A DNA stretch of 64,000 nt. It comes from Nocardioides flavescens (GTDB lineage: Bacteria > Actinomycetota > Actinomycetes > Propionibacteriales > Nocardioidaceae). Position 1 is the stretch's first letter, and every line of letters begins with the position of its first letter. The position numbers and the translations under genes were made by a program. Where the stretch lies: assembly GCF_009823805.1 (NCBI RefSeq), contig NZ_WUEK01000005.1, positions 1 through 64,000 on the forward strand, read 5' to 3'. Positions 43,372 to 50,730 of this stretch are shown in pieces. A model generated the notes under the pieces. That model was given only the letters and a program-made list of their open reading frames with translations. It did no database searches and was not told the DNA's origin.

Positions 43372-43527
43372 ATGCACACCTCAGACATCTGGACCGACAT
43401 CTGGACCGCCGAGATCGAGTACCGCGCCAACCGTGTCCGCACGGGCGTCGGCCGCAACCGCCGCCGCGTGCGGTTCCTCTCCGCTCGCCGTACGCCGGGC
43501 GACCCGGCTCCGCGCGACGTGCGGTGA
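43372..43527 (+). CDS. small basic protein upstream of the LAL regulator (51 aa)
   Basis: An open frame of 52 codons encodes a peptide beginning MHTSDIWTDIWTAEIEYRANRV and ending with an Arg-rich stretch. Third positions are GC-rich, as in real genes here. Its TGA overlaps a GTG that opens the LAL regulator frame (GTGA), which supports both as a coupled pair. There is no strong ribosome binding site. No family was recognised. Confidence 0.5.
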   Translation: MHTSDIWTDIWTAEIEYRANRVRTGVGRNRRRVRFLSARRTPGDPAPRDVR

Positions 43528-46502
43528 GCGACGCCTCGACCGCAGCACGCGGGATCATGGTCGGCGTGACCCGCGCCGAGCACCCCATGGTCGGTCGCGA
43601 CGCCGAGCTCTCGCACTTCGCGCGCACCCTGGGAGTAGGGGACGGTGAGCCCGCGCCGGGCCGCCACGTCCTGCTCGCGGGCGACGCGGGTGTCGGCAAG
43701 ACCCGGCTGCTGGTCGCGCTGCGTGACCGTGCCTTGGAGCAGGGGTGGCGCGTGGTCGCCGGACACTGCCTCGACTTCGGTGACAGCGCGCTGCCCTACC
43801 TGCCGTTCTCGGAGGTGCTCGGGCGGCTCGGGTCTGAGCTGCCCGAGGTGGTGCGCGCCGTCGCGGCGACCCACCCCGTGCTCGCCCGGCTGCAGCCGGG
43901 GCGGCGGGTGCTGGCCGAGGGATCGGCGCGAGCCGAGGGCGAGAGCCTCGACCGCGGCGACCTGTTCGCGGCCGTCCACGCCCTCTTCGACGCGGCGGCG
44001 GCCGAGCGGCCGCTGCTCGTGGTCGTCGAGGACGTCCACTGGGCCGACCGCTCGACCCGCGACCTGCTGAGCTTCCTGCTCTCGCGGCCCTTCGCCGCGC
44101 CCGTCGCCCTCGTCGCGTCGTACCGCGCCGACGACCTGCACCGCCGCCACCCGCTGCGCTCCCACCTCGCGGAGTGGTCGCGGCTCGCGGCCCTCGAGCG
44201 GGTCTCGCTGACCCCCCTCGGCGAGCACGACGTGCGGCTCCTCATCGGCAGCCTCGCTGCGCTGGGCGAGCACCAGGTCGGCTCGATCGTGCGGCGCGCC
44301 GACGGCAACGCCTTCTTCGTCGAGGAGCTCGTCGCCACCGCCGCGCAGCCCGGGAGCTGGGTGCCCGAGGAGCTGCCCGAGGAGCTCGCCGACGTGCTGC
44401 TCGTGCGCCTCGACCGGCTCGACGACACCGCCCGCCAGGTCGTGCGCGTCGCCGCCGTCGCCGGGCGCCGGGTCGGTCACGAGCTGCTCGAGGCGGCGTC
44501 CGGTCTCGCCCCCGCCGACCTCGACCAGGGGCTGCGCCAGGCCGTCGAGCGCCACCTCCTCGTGCCCGGCGACGCGACCTACTCCTTCCGGCACGCACTG
44601 CTCGCCGAGGCGGTCTACGACGACCTGCTGCCCGGCGAACGGGTGCGCCTGCACGCGGCGTACGCCGACGCGCTGCGCGAGGGCCGCGCCCGCGGCACCG
44701 CCGCCGAGCTCGCCCGCCACGCGCGGCTCGCCCACGACCTCGACACCGCGCTGCACGCCGGCATCCGGGCCGGCGACGAGGCGATGGCGGTGGCCGGCGC
44801 GGCCGAGGCCGCCGACGCCTACGAGCAGGCGCTGGCCCTGCTCGCCGACCCCCGCCGTCGCGGCGACCTCGACGTCTCGGCGGTCGCGGCGGCCGCCGCG
44901 CAGGCGCTGGTGCTGTCGGGCCAGACGACCCGTGCGGTCGCGCTGCTCACCGACCAGCTCGCCCGGCTCGACGACGACACCCCGCCGCACTGGCGGGCCC
45001 GGCTGCTCGTGCACCGCGCCGACGCCCTGGACGGGATAGACGGCCACGAGGACCCGCTCGACGTCGCCACCGAGGCCGTCGCCGCCCTCCCGGACGACGC
45101 GCCGGGCGGCCTGCGCGCGGCCGTCCTGGCGACGTACGCCCGGCTGCTGTCGCGCGCCGGGCGGTTCGAGGAGGCGCGGGCGGTCGGGCTCGACGCCCTC
45201 GAGCTCACCGAGCGGCTCGACCTGCACGAGCTCGCGACCGACGTCGAGATCACGCTCTCCCAGGTCAAGCGGACCGGGCCCAAGGAGGGGCTGCGCGAGG
45301 CGCTGGCCGAGGCCGTCGACAGCGCGGTCGTGGCGGGAGCGCTGCACGCCGAGCTGCGCGCGCGGTACTTCTTGGGCCGCTCCCACCAGGACTGGGCCGA
45401 GTGGGCCGAGGCCGAGCGGTGGTTCCGCAGCGCGATGGACGCGGCCGCCGCGGCCGGGCTGCCCTACGCGCCCTACGCCTTCGAGGCGCGCTGGCAGCTC
45501 GCCTGGGTCACCTACGTCACCGGCGCGTGGGACGAGGCGCTCCGCCTCGCCGGCACCGACGGCGAACCCGTGGCACCGCCGCCCGCGGCGCTGCTGGCCG
45601 CGGTGGGCGTGCTGGTGCGGCTCGGGCGCGGTGAGAGCGTCGGCGAGGAGGCCCGAGCGCTGCGCGAGCACTGGGAGCACGACGGTGCGATCGCGATCCA
45701 CTCGGCCGTCGCCGAGCTCGCCGACGCGGCGTCGACCGGCGGCCCGGCCGCGGTGCTCGCCGTCCACGACGACGTCGTCGGCGTGCTGTCGCGGCTGTGG
45801 ACGGAGTGGTTCAGCGCCCGCACCCGGCTCGCGGCCGTGACCGCCGGGGCGATCGCCGACGCGCTGCCCGCCGTACCCGCCGCCGAGCGGGCCCACTGGG
45901 TCTCCGTCGTCGACCGGCTGCGGGCGGAGGGCCACACCGTGGTCGAGCTGTACGCCGATCCGTCGGGCCACTGGGGACCCGAGGGCCGCGCCTGGGTCGC
46001 CCGCCTCGACGCCGAGGCCCTGCGCGCCCACTGGGCGGCCGGGGTCGACGCGCCGGGCGTCGACGAGCTCGTGGGTGCCTGGCGGTCCGCGGAGTCGCTC
46101 TTCGCGGCGTTCGGCCACGTCCACGAGACCGCCTGCGTGCGCGCCGTCCTGGCGGGGATCCTGCGCGCCAGCGGCGACGCTGCCGCCGCCCGCGAGCTCG
46201 CCGACGCAGCCCGCGAGGTCGCCCACCGGCTCGGGGCCCGGCCGCTGCTCGAACGGCTGCGCGCCCAGGGCGCCGCCTCCCGCCCGCGCGAGGTCGCCGC
46301 CCCCGATGCGCTCACCCCGCGCGAGGCCGAGATCCTCGCCCTCGTCGCCCAGGGCCGCACCAACGGCGAGATCGGCCGTCAGCTGTTCATCAGCACCAAG
46401 ACCGTCTCGGTCCACGTCTCCCGCATCCTCGGCAAGCTCGGCGCCGCCGGGCGCACCGAGGCCGCCGCCATCGCCCGCCGCCGCGGCCTCCTCGAGCCCT
46501 GA
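43524..46502 (+). CDS. LuxR-family LAL regulator (AAA ATPase plus HTH)
   Basis: About 992 residues. The N-terminal STAND-type AAA domain has Walker A HVLLAGDAGVGKTRLLVALRD and Walker B LLVVVEDVHWADRSTRDLLSFLL. A winged-helix region and a long helical, TPR-like Ala-rich sensor region of about 500 residues follow. The C-terminal LuxR helix-turn-helix is LTPREAEILALVAQGRTNGEIGRQLFISTKTVSVHVSRILGKL. LAL proteins are ATP-dependent activators of pathway genes such as those for maltose or polyketides. The start is uncertain: GTG 43524 overlaps the small gene's stop, while ATG 43557 and GTG 43566 give slightly shorter proteins. Its targets are unknown; the PKS-containing operon 1.2 kb downstream is a possibility only. 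Confidence 0.88.
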   Translation: MSDASTAARGIMVGVTRAEHPMVGRDAELSHFARTLGVGDGEPAPGRHVLLAGDAGVGKTRLLVALRDRALEQGWRVVAGHCLDFGDSALPYLPFSEVLGRLGSELPEVVRAVAATHPVLARLQPGRRVLAEGSARAEGESLDRGDLFAAVHALFDAAAAERPLLVVVEDVHWADRSTRDLLSFLLSRPFAAPVALVASYRADDLHRRHPLRSHLAEWSRLAALERVSLTPLGEHDVRLLIGSLAALGEHQVGSIVRRADGNAFFVEELVATAAQPGSWVPEELPEELADVLLVRLDRLDDTARQVVRVAAVAGRRVGHELLEAASGLAPADLDQGLRQAVERHLLVPGDATYSFRHALLAEAVYDDLLPGERVRLHAAYADALREGRARGTAAELARHARLAHDLDTALHAGIRAGDEAMAVAGAAEAADAYEQALALLADPRRRGDLDVSAVAAAAAQALVLSGQTTRAVALLTDQLARLDDDTPPHWRARLLVHRADALDGIDGHEDPLDVATEAVAALPDDAPGGLRAAVLATYARLLSRAGRFEEARAVGLDALELTERLDLHELATDVEITLSQVKRTGPKEGLREALAEAVDSAVVAGALHAELRARYFLGRSHQDWAEWAEAERWFRSAMDAAAAAGLPYAPYAFEARWQLAWVTYVTGAWDEALRLAGTDGEPVAPPPAALLAAVGVLVRLGRGESVGEEARALREHWEHDGAIAIHSAVAELADAASTGGPAAVLAVHDDVVGVLSRLWTEWFSARTRLAAVTAGAIADALPAVPAAERAHWVSVVDRLRAEGHTVVELYADPSGHWGPEGRAWVARLDAEALRAHWAAGVDAPGVDELVGAWRSAESLFAAFGHVHETACVRAVLAGILRASGDAAAARELADAAREVAHRLGARPLLERLRAQGAASRPREVAAPDALTPREAEILALVAQGRTNGEIGRQLFISTKTVSVHVSRILGKLGAAGRTEAAAIARRRGLLEP

Positions 46503-46530
46503 CCGCCGGCCCCCTCTGCGCCCGCCCCGC

Positions 46531-46608
46531 CAGCTGTAACGCGGAGTTGGAGGCCCTCCCGACCCGTTGCAACGGGTCGGAACCGTCATCAACTCCGCGT
46601 TACAGCTG
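46531..46608. repeat. 74-bp palindromic repeat, copy A
   Basis: CTGTAACGCGGAGTTG pairs with CAACTCCGCGTTACAG as an outer 16-bp stem. The centre is a perfect 22-bp palindrome (CCGACCCGTTG and its mirror CAACGGGTCGG). The first 74 bases are identical to copy B at 46996-47069. On the minus strand it supplies the TAA stop of the gene at 46600-46830. Confidence 0.9.
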
Positions 46609-46830
46609 CGGCCCGGCCCCCCTGCGCCACCGCCCGTCGCGAACGGCTCGCACGGAGTCCGCGACCGTCCAGCGGGTCGGTGTCTCCCTCGGCTCGAAGG
46701 AGTACTGCGAGCAGACGAGGTAGGAGGCGCTCGCCGGCAGCACCGAGAGCAGGCCCTCGATGTGGTCGGCGACGGCTTCGGTCGACACGAACCCCGCGAC
46801 CGCCAGGTCGTCCAGCTCTGCCGGAGTCAT
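46600..46830 (-). CDS. small protein of unknown function (76 aa), second gene of a repeat-flanked pair
   Basis: Begins MTPAELDDLAVAGFVSTEAVADHIEGLL and ends DGRWRRGAGPQL. The ATG at 46830 has a GGGG-containing leader; GTGs at 46833 and 46836 are alternatives. The first half looks like a helical domain, the second half is more basic, and there is one Cys. The stop codon lies inside the palindrome at 46531. It follows the 42-residue gene by 12 bases on the same strand. No family was recognised; a two-gene small regulatory unit is possible but nothing specific supports it. Confidence 0.55.
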   Translation of the reverse strand: MTPAELDDLAVAGFVSTEAVADHIEGLLSVLPASASYLVCSQYSFEPRETPTRWTVADSVRAVRDGRWRRGAGPQL

Positions 46831-46842
46831 CACCACCCCGAC

Positions 46843-46971
46843 CTACCGGCCGGGGGCGACCACCACGTCGATGCCGTCCCGAGAACGTCGGGCGCGGCCC
46901 AGCCGGTCGTCGAGCAGCGCGACCAGGCGCTCCATCTCGGACTCCTCAGTGTACGTGACTTCGTCACTCAC
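46843..46971 (-). CDS. small acidic protein of unknown function (42 aa)
   Basis: A 42-residue frame beginning at GTG 46971 behind GAGGATGGGGG. It reads as one amphipathic charged helix: SDEVTYTEESEMERLVALL and then DDRLGRARRSRDG before a short hydrophobic end. It lies between two identical 74-bp palindromes and upstream of the 76-residue gene, so the two are probably an operon. Its short length makes reality uncertain; codon bias and the ribosome binding site favour it. Confidence 0.5.
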   Translation of the reverse strand: MSDEVTYTEESEMERLVALLDDRLGRARRSRDGIDVVVAPGR

Positions 46972-46995
46972 GCCCCCATCCTCGCCCGCACCCTC

Positions 46996-47069
46996 CAGCT
47001 GTAACGCGGAGTTGGAGGCCCTCCCGACCCGTTGCAACGGGTCGGAACCGTCATCAACTCCGCGTTACA
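46996..47069. repeat. 74-bp palindromic repeat, copy B
   Basis: Identical to the first 74 bases of copy A (46531-46604) and in the same orientation. Together the copies bracket 391 bases containing two small genes. Confidence 0.9.
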
Positions 47070-47141
47070 AGCGGGCGGTGCCGGCGGGGACCACCCCTTC
47101 GGTGGGCCCGGCGTACGGCGCCGGCCGGGTACCGACTCAGC

Positions 47142-47573
47142 ATGGCACTCGTCGACAGCACAGGCTTCGCCCACGTCCGCCTCACCGTGACCGACATCGC
47201 GCGGTCCAAGGCGTTCTACGACCAGGTCTTCGGGTGGGAGGTGGCCGTCGACGGCACCGAGCACGCGGGGGAGCCGGGCGTCGAGGACGCGCCGGAGAAG
47301 TTCTACGGGGGCGTCGTCTACCAGACGCCGCAGGGCACGCTCTTCGGTCTGCGGCCGGTCGGGAGCGACGCGTTCGACGACACGCGGACCGGCCTCGACC
47401 ACGTGAGCTTCTCCGTCGACTCCCGCGACGCGCTGGAGCGCGCCGAGCAGGCGTTCGCCGAGGCGGGCATCGAGCACGGCGAGATCATCGACATGGAGGA
47501 CTCCGGCCTCGCGATCCTGTCCTTCCAGGACCCCGACGACATCAACGTCGAGCTCACCGCACCTTTGGGGTGA
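47142..47573 (+). CDS. VOC (glyoxalase/bleomycin resistance) family protein
   Basis: A 143-residue protein with the paired beta-alpha-beta-beta-beta modules of the vicinal oxygen chelate fold. Motifs are FAHVRLTVTDIARSKAFYDQVFGWEV in the first half and GLDHVSFSVDSRDALERAEQAFAEAGI with ILSFQDPDDINVELT in the second. Metal-ligand candidates are His (FAHV), His (LDHV) and the C-terminal Glu (NVEL). Substrate unknown; members include glyoxalases, dioxygenases and antibiotic-binding proteins. It lies 80 bases upstream of the acidic peptide gene on the same strand and could share a transcript with it. Confidence 0.88.
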   Translation: MALVDSTGFAHVRLTVTDIARSKAFYDQVFGWEVAVDGTEHAGEPGVEDAPEKFYGGVVYQTPQGTLFGLRPVGSDAFDDTRTGLDHVSFSVDSRDALERAEQAFAEAGIEHGEIIDMEDSGLAILSFQDPDDINVELTAPLG

Positions 47574-47653
47574 AGCTGCCCGGGGCGGCCGTTGCGCCAA
47601 CCGGCTCGGGGTACCCCACCTGTGACCCACCTCACCCACTCACCGGAGGCACC

Positions 47654-47869
47654 ATGACCGAGAAGCCGCTCGACGACGACGACATGACCACCAGCGCCAC
47701 CGACGGCGCCGGAGCGGGCTCCGAGGGCTCCGCGGACGGCGTCGACGCCGGCCCCGGTCCCGACACCGGCCCGATGGACACCTCCGACGCCGACGCCGGC
47801 GACAGCGAGTCGGAGGACGGAGTCGACGCGGGCGACGGCCCCGAGGTCGGCCCCAAGGACGCGTCCTGA
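47654..47869 (+). CDS. acidic repeat peptide, candidate substrate of the adjacent JmjC oxygenase
   Basis: A 71-residue peptide with a strong GGAGG ribosome binding site. It begins MTEKPLDDDDMTTSATDGAG and is extremely acidic, with no Cys, aromatic residue or membrane segment. Residues 28-44 (DGVDAGPGPDTGPMDTS) and 55-71 (DGVDAGDGPEVGPKDAS) are 17-residue repeats sharing 12 positions, and the second ends exactly at the C-terminus. A leader-like N-terminus followed by repeated cores is the layout of multi-core precursor peptides. Its stop overlaps the probable CTG start of the oxygenase gene, which a strong hairpin follows. Substrate status is inferred. The alternative is an acidic low-complexity accessory protein. 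Confidence 0.75.
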   Translation: MTEKPLDDDDMTTSATDGAGAGSEGSADGVDAGPGPDTGPMDTSDADAGDSESEDGVDAGDGPEVGPKDAS

Positions 47870-49014
47870 CCATCGGCACCAGCACTCTCGACCTGCTGAC
47901 CGGCGACGCCCAGACCTTCCGCGAGAAGGTCTGGGCGTCGCGGGTCCACCACCACCACGTCGACCCCGACCGGCTCGCGGGCTACCTCTCGCTCGAGGAC
48001 GCCGACCGGCTGCTCACCGCCACGGCCGTGCGTACGCCGCAGGTGCGGCTCGTGCGCGACGGCTCGGTGCTGCCCGAGGGCGACTTCACGCGCGGCGCCA
48101 CGCTGGCCGGCCGCTCGCTGACCGGGCTGGTCGACGGGCGCAAGGCGGTGGAGGCGTTCCGCGAGGGTGCGACGGTGGTCTTCCAGGGGCTGCACCGCTC
48201 GTTCCCGCCGCTGGTCGACCTGTGCGCGGAGCTGGAGCTCGAGCTCGGCCACCCGTGCCAGGCCAACGCCTACCTCACCCCGCCGGGCTCGCAGGGGTTC
48301 GCGGTGCACTCCGACGTCCACGACGTCTTCGTCCTGCAGACCGCCGGCTCCAAGCAGTGGGAGCTCCACCCCGGTCCGCGCAACCCGGCGGACGCCGTCG
48401 AGGAGCCGCTGCTCGAGCCGGGCCACGTGATGTACGTGCCGACCGGCACCCCGCACGCCGCCCGCGCCCAGGACACCGTCTCGCTGCACGTCACCATCGG
48501 CATCAACCAGCTCACCTGGCGTGGCCTGGTGCAGCGGGCGCTGGCCTCGCTCGCCGACGCCGTGCCGGACGAGCACCTCCCGGCCGGCCACCTCGACGAC
48601 CCGCAGGCGCTGGCCCACCAGCTCGGGCGCCACCTCTCCGACGTCGCCGACCGGCTGCGCGAGGTCGACCCGACCGCCGCGGTCGACGCCGAGCTCCGCA
48701 GGTTCCTCGCCTCGCGGCCGCCGCGTCTCGAGGGTGCGCTGGTCGACGGCCTGGCCCTCGACACGATCGACGAGACCACCCGGCTGCGCCGCCGCCCCGG
48801 CCACGCGTGCGTGGTCGTGGAGCGCGGCGAGCGCCTCGAGGTGCTGCTCGGCGACCGCAGCCTCGACGTACCGGCCCACCTCGCCGACGCGCTCGAGGTC
48901 GTGCGCCGCCACGAGGTGCTCACGCCCGCCGACCTGCCGCTCGACCCGCGGAGCCGGCTCGTGCTGGCCCGCCGGCTCGTCCGCGAGGGGCTCCTGCGCA
49001 TCGACCGGGAGTGA
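47866..49014 (+). CDS. JmjC/cupin-type Fe(II) oxygenase with a probable CTG start
   Basis: About 382 residues. The JmjC/cupin-like core has FAVHSDVHDVFVLQTAGSKQWELH, where His148-x-Asp150 and His197 (PTGTPHAAR) form the 2-His-1-carboxylate iron site, with LEPGHVMYVP before the last ligand. The C-terminal half is a winged-helix-like domain, as in bacterial RoxA/NO66-type protein hydroxylases. The only standard start (GTG 48028) would remove about 54 residues that clearly belong to the family (FREKVWASRVHHHHVDPDRLAGYLSLEDADRLL). CTG 47866 lies seven bases after AAGGA and overlaps the peptide's TGA. A 2-oxoglutarate-dependent hydroxylase acting on the adjacent peptide is inferred; ribosomal protein hydroxylation is the alternative. 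Confidence 0.85.
   Translation: MTIGTSTLDLLTGDAQTFREKVWASRVHHHHVDPDRLAGYLSLEDADRLLTATAVRTPQVRLVRDGSVLPEGDFTRGATLAGRSLTGLVDGRKAVEAFREGATVVFQGLHRSFPPLVDLCAELELELGHPCQANAYLTPPGSQGFAVHSDVHDVFVLQTAGSKQWELHPGPRNPADAVEEPLLEPGHVMYVPTGTPHAARAQDTVSLHVTIGINQLTWRGLVQRALASLADAVPDEHLPAGHLDDPQALAHQLGRHLSDVADRLREVDPTAAVDAELRRFLASRPPRLEGALVDGLALDTIDETTRLRRRPGHACVVVERGERLEVLLGDRSLDVPAHLADALEVVRRHEVLTPADLPLDPRSRLVLARRLVREGLLRIDRE
47903..47941 (+). promoter_or_regulatory. 17-bp perfect hairpin inside the 5' coding region of the oxygenase gene
   Basis: GACGCCCAGACCTTC (47905-47919) pairs perfectly with GAAGGTCTGGGCGTC (47925-47939) around the loop CGCGA. Two further flanking pairs extend the stem to 17. It begins 33 bases after the peptide stop. 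As RNA it should strongly hinder ribosomes or polymerase entering the oxygenase gene, giving more peptide than enzyme. The fold is seen directly; the regulatory role is inferred. Confidence 0.7.
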
Positions 49015-49034
49015 GGGGTCAGGATGGCGGGGTG

Positions 49035-49937
49035 GTGAGCGAACCGTTCCGCTGCGCCGTCGCCAGCGAGGCGCGCGACGACCTGCTGGCCGGCAGCGCC
49101 TCGACCACCCGCGCGTTCCTGCTCGTCGAGCACCCGGGCCCCTGGGGCGTCACCGCTCTCACCGATGCGCGTCTGCCCGACGGCCTCGGCACGGAGCTGA
49201 AGCGCCGCGCCGCCGAGGCCGGCGCCAAGGTGCTGCTCACCCGGCGCCCGAACGGCGCCTCGAAGGAGAGCGGGGGTGTCCGCGTCTTCGCCGCCCACGC
49301 CGACCACGCCGCGCCCTGGCTCGAGACGACCGTGCTCGACCGCATCGAGGATGCCGCCGACCTCGACCTGACGGCGCTGGTCGAGGGCCGCTCGCTCGGC
49401 CTCACGCCGTACGACGGACCGCTCGTCGCGGTCTGCACCCACGGTCGCCACGACGCCTGCTGCGCCGAGCGCGGGCGCCCGGTCTCGCAGGCGCTCGAGG
49501 AGGCGTTCCCCGGCGAGACCTGGGAGGTCTCGCACCTCGGCGGCGATCGGTACGCCGGCAACGCGGTCGTGCTGCCCCGGGGGCTCTACCTCGGCCGGCT
49601 CACCCCCGAGTCGGCCCGCGAGGCGGTGCGGCTGCTGCGCGCCGGCGAGGTGCCGCTCGAGGTGCTGCGCGGCCGGTCGGGCTTCGCGCCGCCGTTGCAG
49701 GTCGCCGAGCTGGCGCTGCGCCGTCACGTCGACGAGCGCCGTCTCGACGGCGTCCGCTTCGTCTCCCGCACCCGCGACGGCGACCGCACCGAGGCGGTGC
49801 TCGCCGTCGACGACCGCACCTACGCCGTGACCGTCGAGACGCTGCGCGGGCCCGACCGCGCGCTGCTGACCTGTCGCGCCGACGACGAGAGCGCCGTCGT
49901 GCGGCACCGGGTGACCGAGATCCGGTACACCGGGTGA
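49035..49937 (+). CDS. sucraseferredoxin-like (Apd1-type) [2Fe-2S] protein
   Basis: A 300-residue protein of the sucraseferredoxin/Apd1 family, thioredoxin-fold ferredoxins with Cys/His-ligated [2Fe-2S] clusters. Family motifs are VAVCTHGRHDACCAERGRPV and WEVSHLGGDRYAGNAVVLPRGLYLGRL. The N-terminus has FRCAVASEARDDLLAGSASTTRAFLLVEHPGPWG. A C-terminal domain of about 90 residues follows. The start is GTG 49035, or GTG 49032 next to it, behind AGGA. It lies 20 bases after the oxygenase gene and 10 before the UbiA gene. Such a protein could deliver electrons to an iron or flavin enzyme of the operon; the partner is unknown. Confidence 0.87.
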   Translation: MSEPFRCAVASEARDDLLAGSASTTRAFLLVEHPGPWGVTALTDARLPDGLGTELKRRAAEAGAKVLLTRRPNGASKESGGVRVFAAHADHAAPWLETTVLDRIEDAADLDLTALVEGRSLGLTPYDGPLVAVCTHGRHDACCAERGRPVSQALEEAFPGETWEVSHLGGDRYAGNAVVLPRGLYLGRLTPESAREAVRLLRAGEVPLEVLRGRSGFAPPLQVAELALRRHVDERRLDGVRFVSRTRDGDRTEAVLAVDDRTYAVTVETLRGPDRALLTCRADDESAVVRHRVTEIRYTG

Positions 49938-49947
49938 GGCTGCCCCG

Positions 49948-50730
49948 ATGAGACTGCTGGGCGCGGCCCACCCCGGCCCGGCGCTCGCGGTGACGGTGCT
50001 GGCCGGGCTGCTCGCCGGCGCGGTCGGGCTCGGTGCGGGCGCCGTCGTCCTGGTGGTCGCGGCGGTCCTCACCGGCCAGCTGTCGATCGGCTGGTCCAAC
50101 GACCTGATCGACCTGCCCCGCGACCGTGCGGTCGGCCGCACCGACAAGCCGCTCGTGTCCGGCGAGATCGGCGTCCGCGCCATCCAGGTCGCCTGCGGGC
50201 TCGCGCTCGTGGCCACCGTCCCGCTCTCGCTCGCGCTCGGGTGGGCCGCGGGCCTGGTGCAGCTGCTCCACGTCGCCGCCGGGTGGGTCTACAACCTCGG
50301 CGCCAAGGCCACGGTCCTGTCCTGGGCGCCGTACGCCGTCGCCTTCGGCGCGCTGCCGGCGTTCGTCTCGCTCGCGGCGGGAGAGCGCCCGCCGGTGTGG
50401 TTCGCGGTGGCCGGCGCCCTGCTGGGCGTCGGTGCCCACGTCGTCAACGTGCTGCCCGACCTGGCCGACGACGAGGCGACCGGTGTGCGTGGCCTGCCGC
50501 ACCGGCTCGGGCCGCGCTGGTGCCCGCCGGTGGCGGTCGGGGTGCTGGTCGCGGCGGCCGTGGTGGTCGTGCTCGCCGCGCCCGTCGAGCCCGTCGGCCT
50601 GGCCGTCGCGACGCTCGCGGTGACCGCCGTCCTCGCGGTCGCCGCGCTGGCGACGCAGGGTCGCACGCCGTTCCGGATCGCCGTGGTGATGGCGCTCGTC
50701 GACGTCGGTGTGCTGGTGTGGTCTCGATGA
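49948..50730 (+). CDS. UbiA-family prenyltransferase
   Basis: A 260-residue membrane enzyme with about eight helices. It has the first Asp-rich motif SNDLIDLPRDRAVGRTDKPLVSGEI and the second, VVNVLPDLADDEATGVRGLPHRLG. UbiA enzymes transfer a prenyl group from a prenyl diphosphate to an aromatic acceptor. Next to a type III PKS, the likely acceptor is an alkylresorcinol or alkylhydroquinone, as proposed for the agq cluster of Actinoplanes. The stop overlaps the next ATG (ATGA). Confidence 0.9.
   Translation: MRLLGAAHPGPALAVTVLAGLLAGAVGLGAGAVVLVVAAVLTGQLSIGWSNDLIDLPRDRAVGRTDKPLVSGEIGVRAIQVACGLALVATVPLSLALGWAAGLVQLLHVAAGWVYNLGAKATVLSWAPYAVAFGALPAFVSLAAGERPPVWFAVAGALLGVGAHVVNVLPDLADDEATGVRGLPHRLGPRWCPPVAVGVLVAAAVVVVLAAPVEPVGLAVATLAVTAVLAVAALATQGRTPFRIAVVMALVDVGVLVWSR

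Noticed and set aside
47903..47941. Simple intrinsic terminator between the peptide and oxygenase genes
   Set aside because: There is no T-run, and the hairpin lies within apparently translated sequence; an attenuator or mRNA-level role is more likely than full termination.
48028..49014. Oxygenase gene starting at GTG 48028
   Set aside because: It removes family-like N-terminal sequence and leaves a 158-base coding-like gap after the peptide gene; the CTG with a good ribosome binding site fits better.
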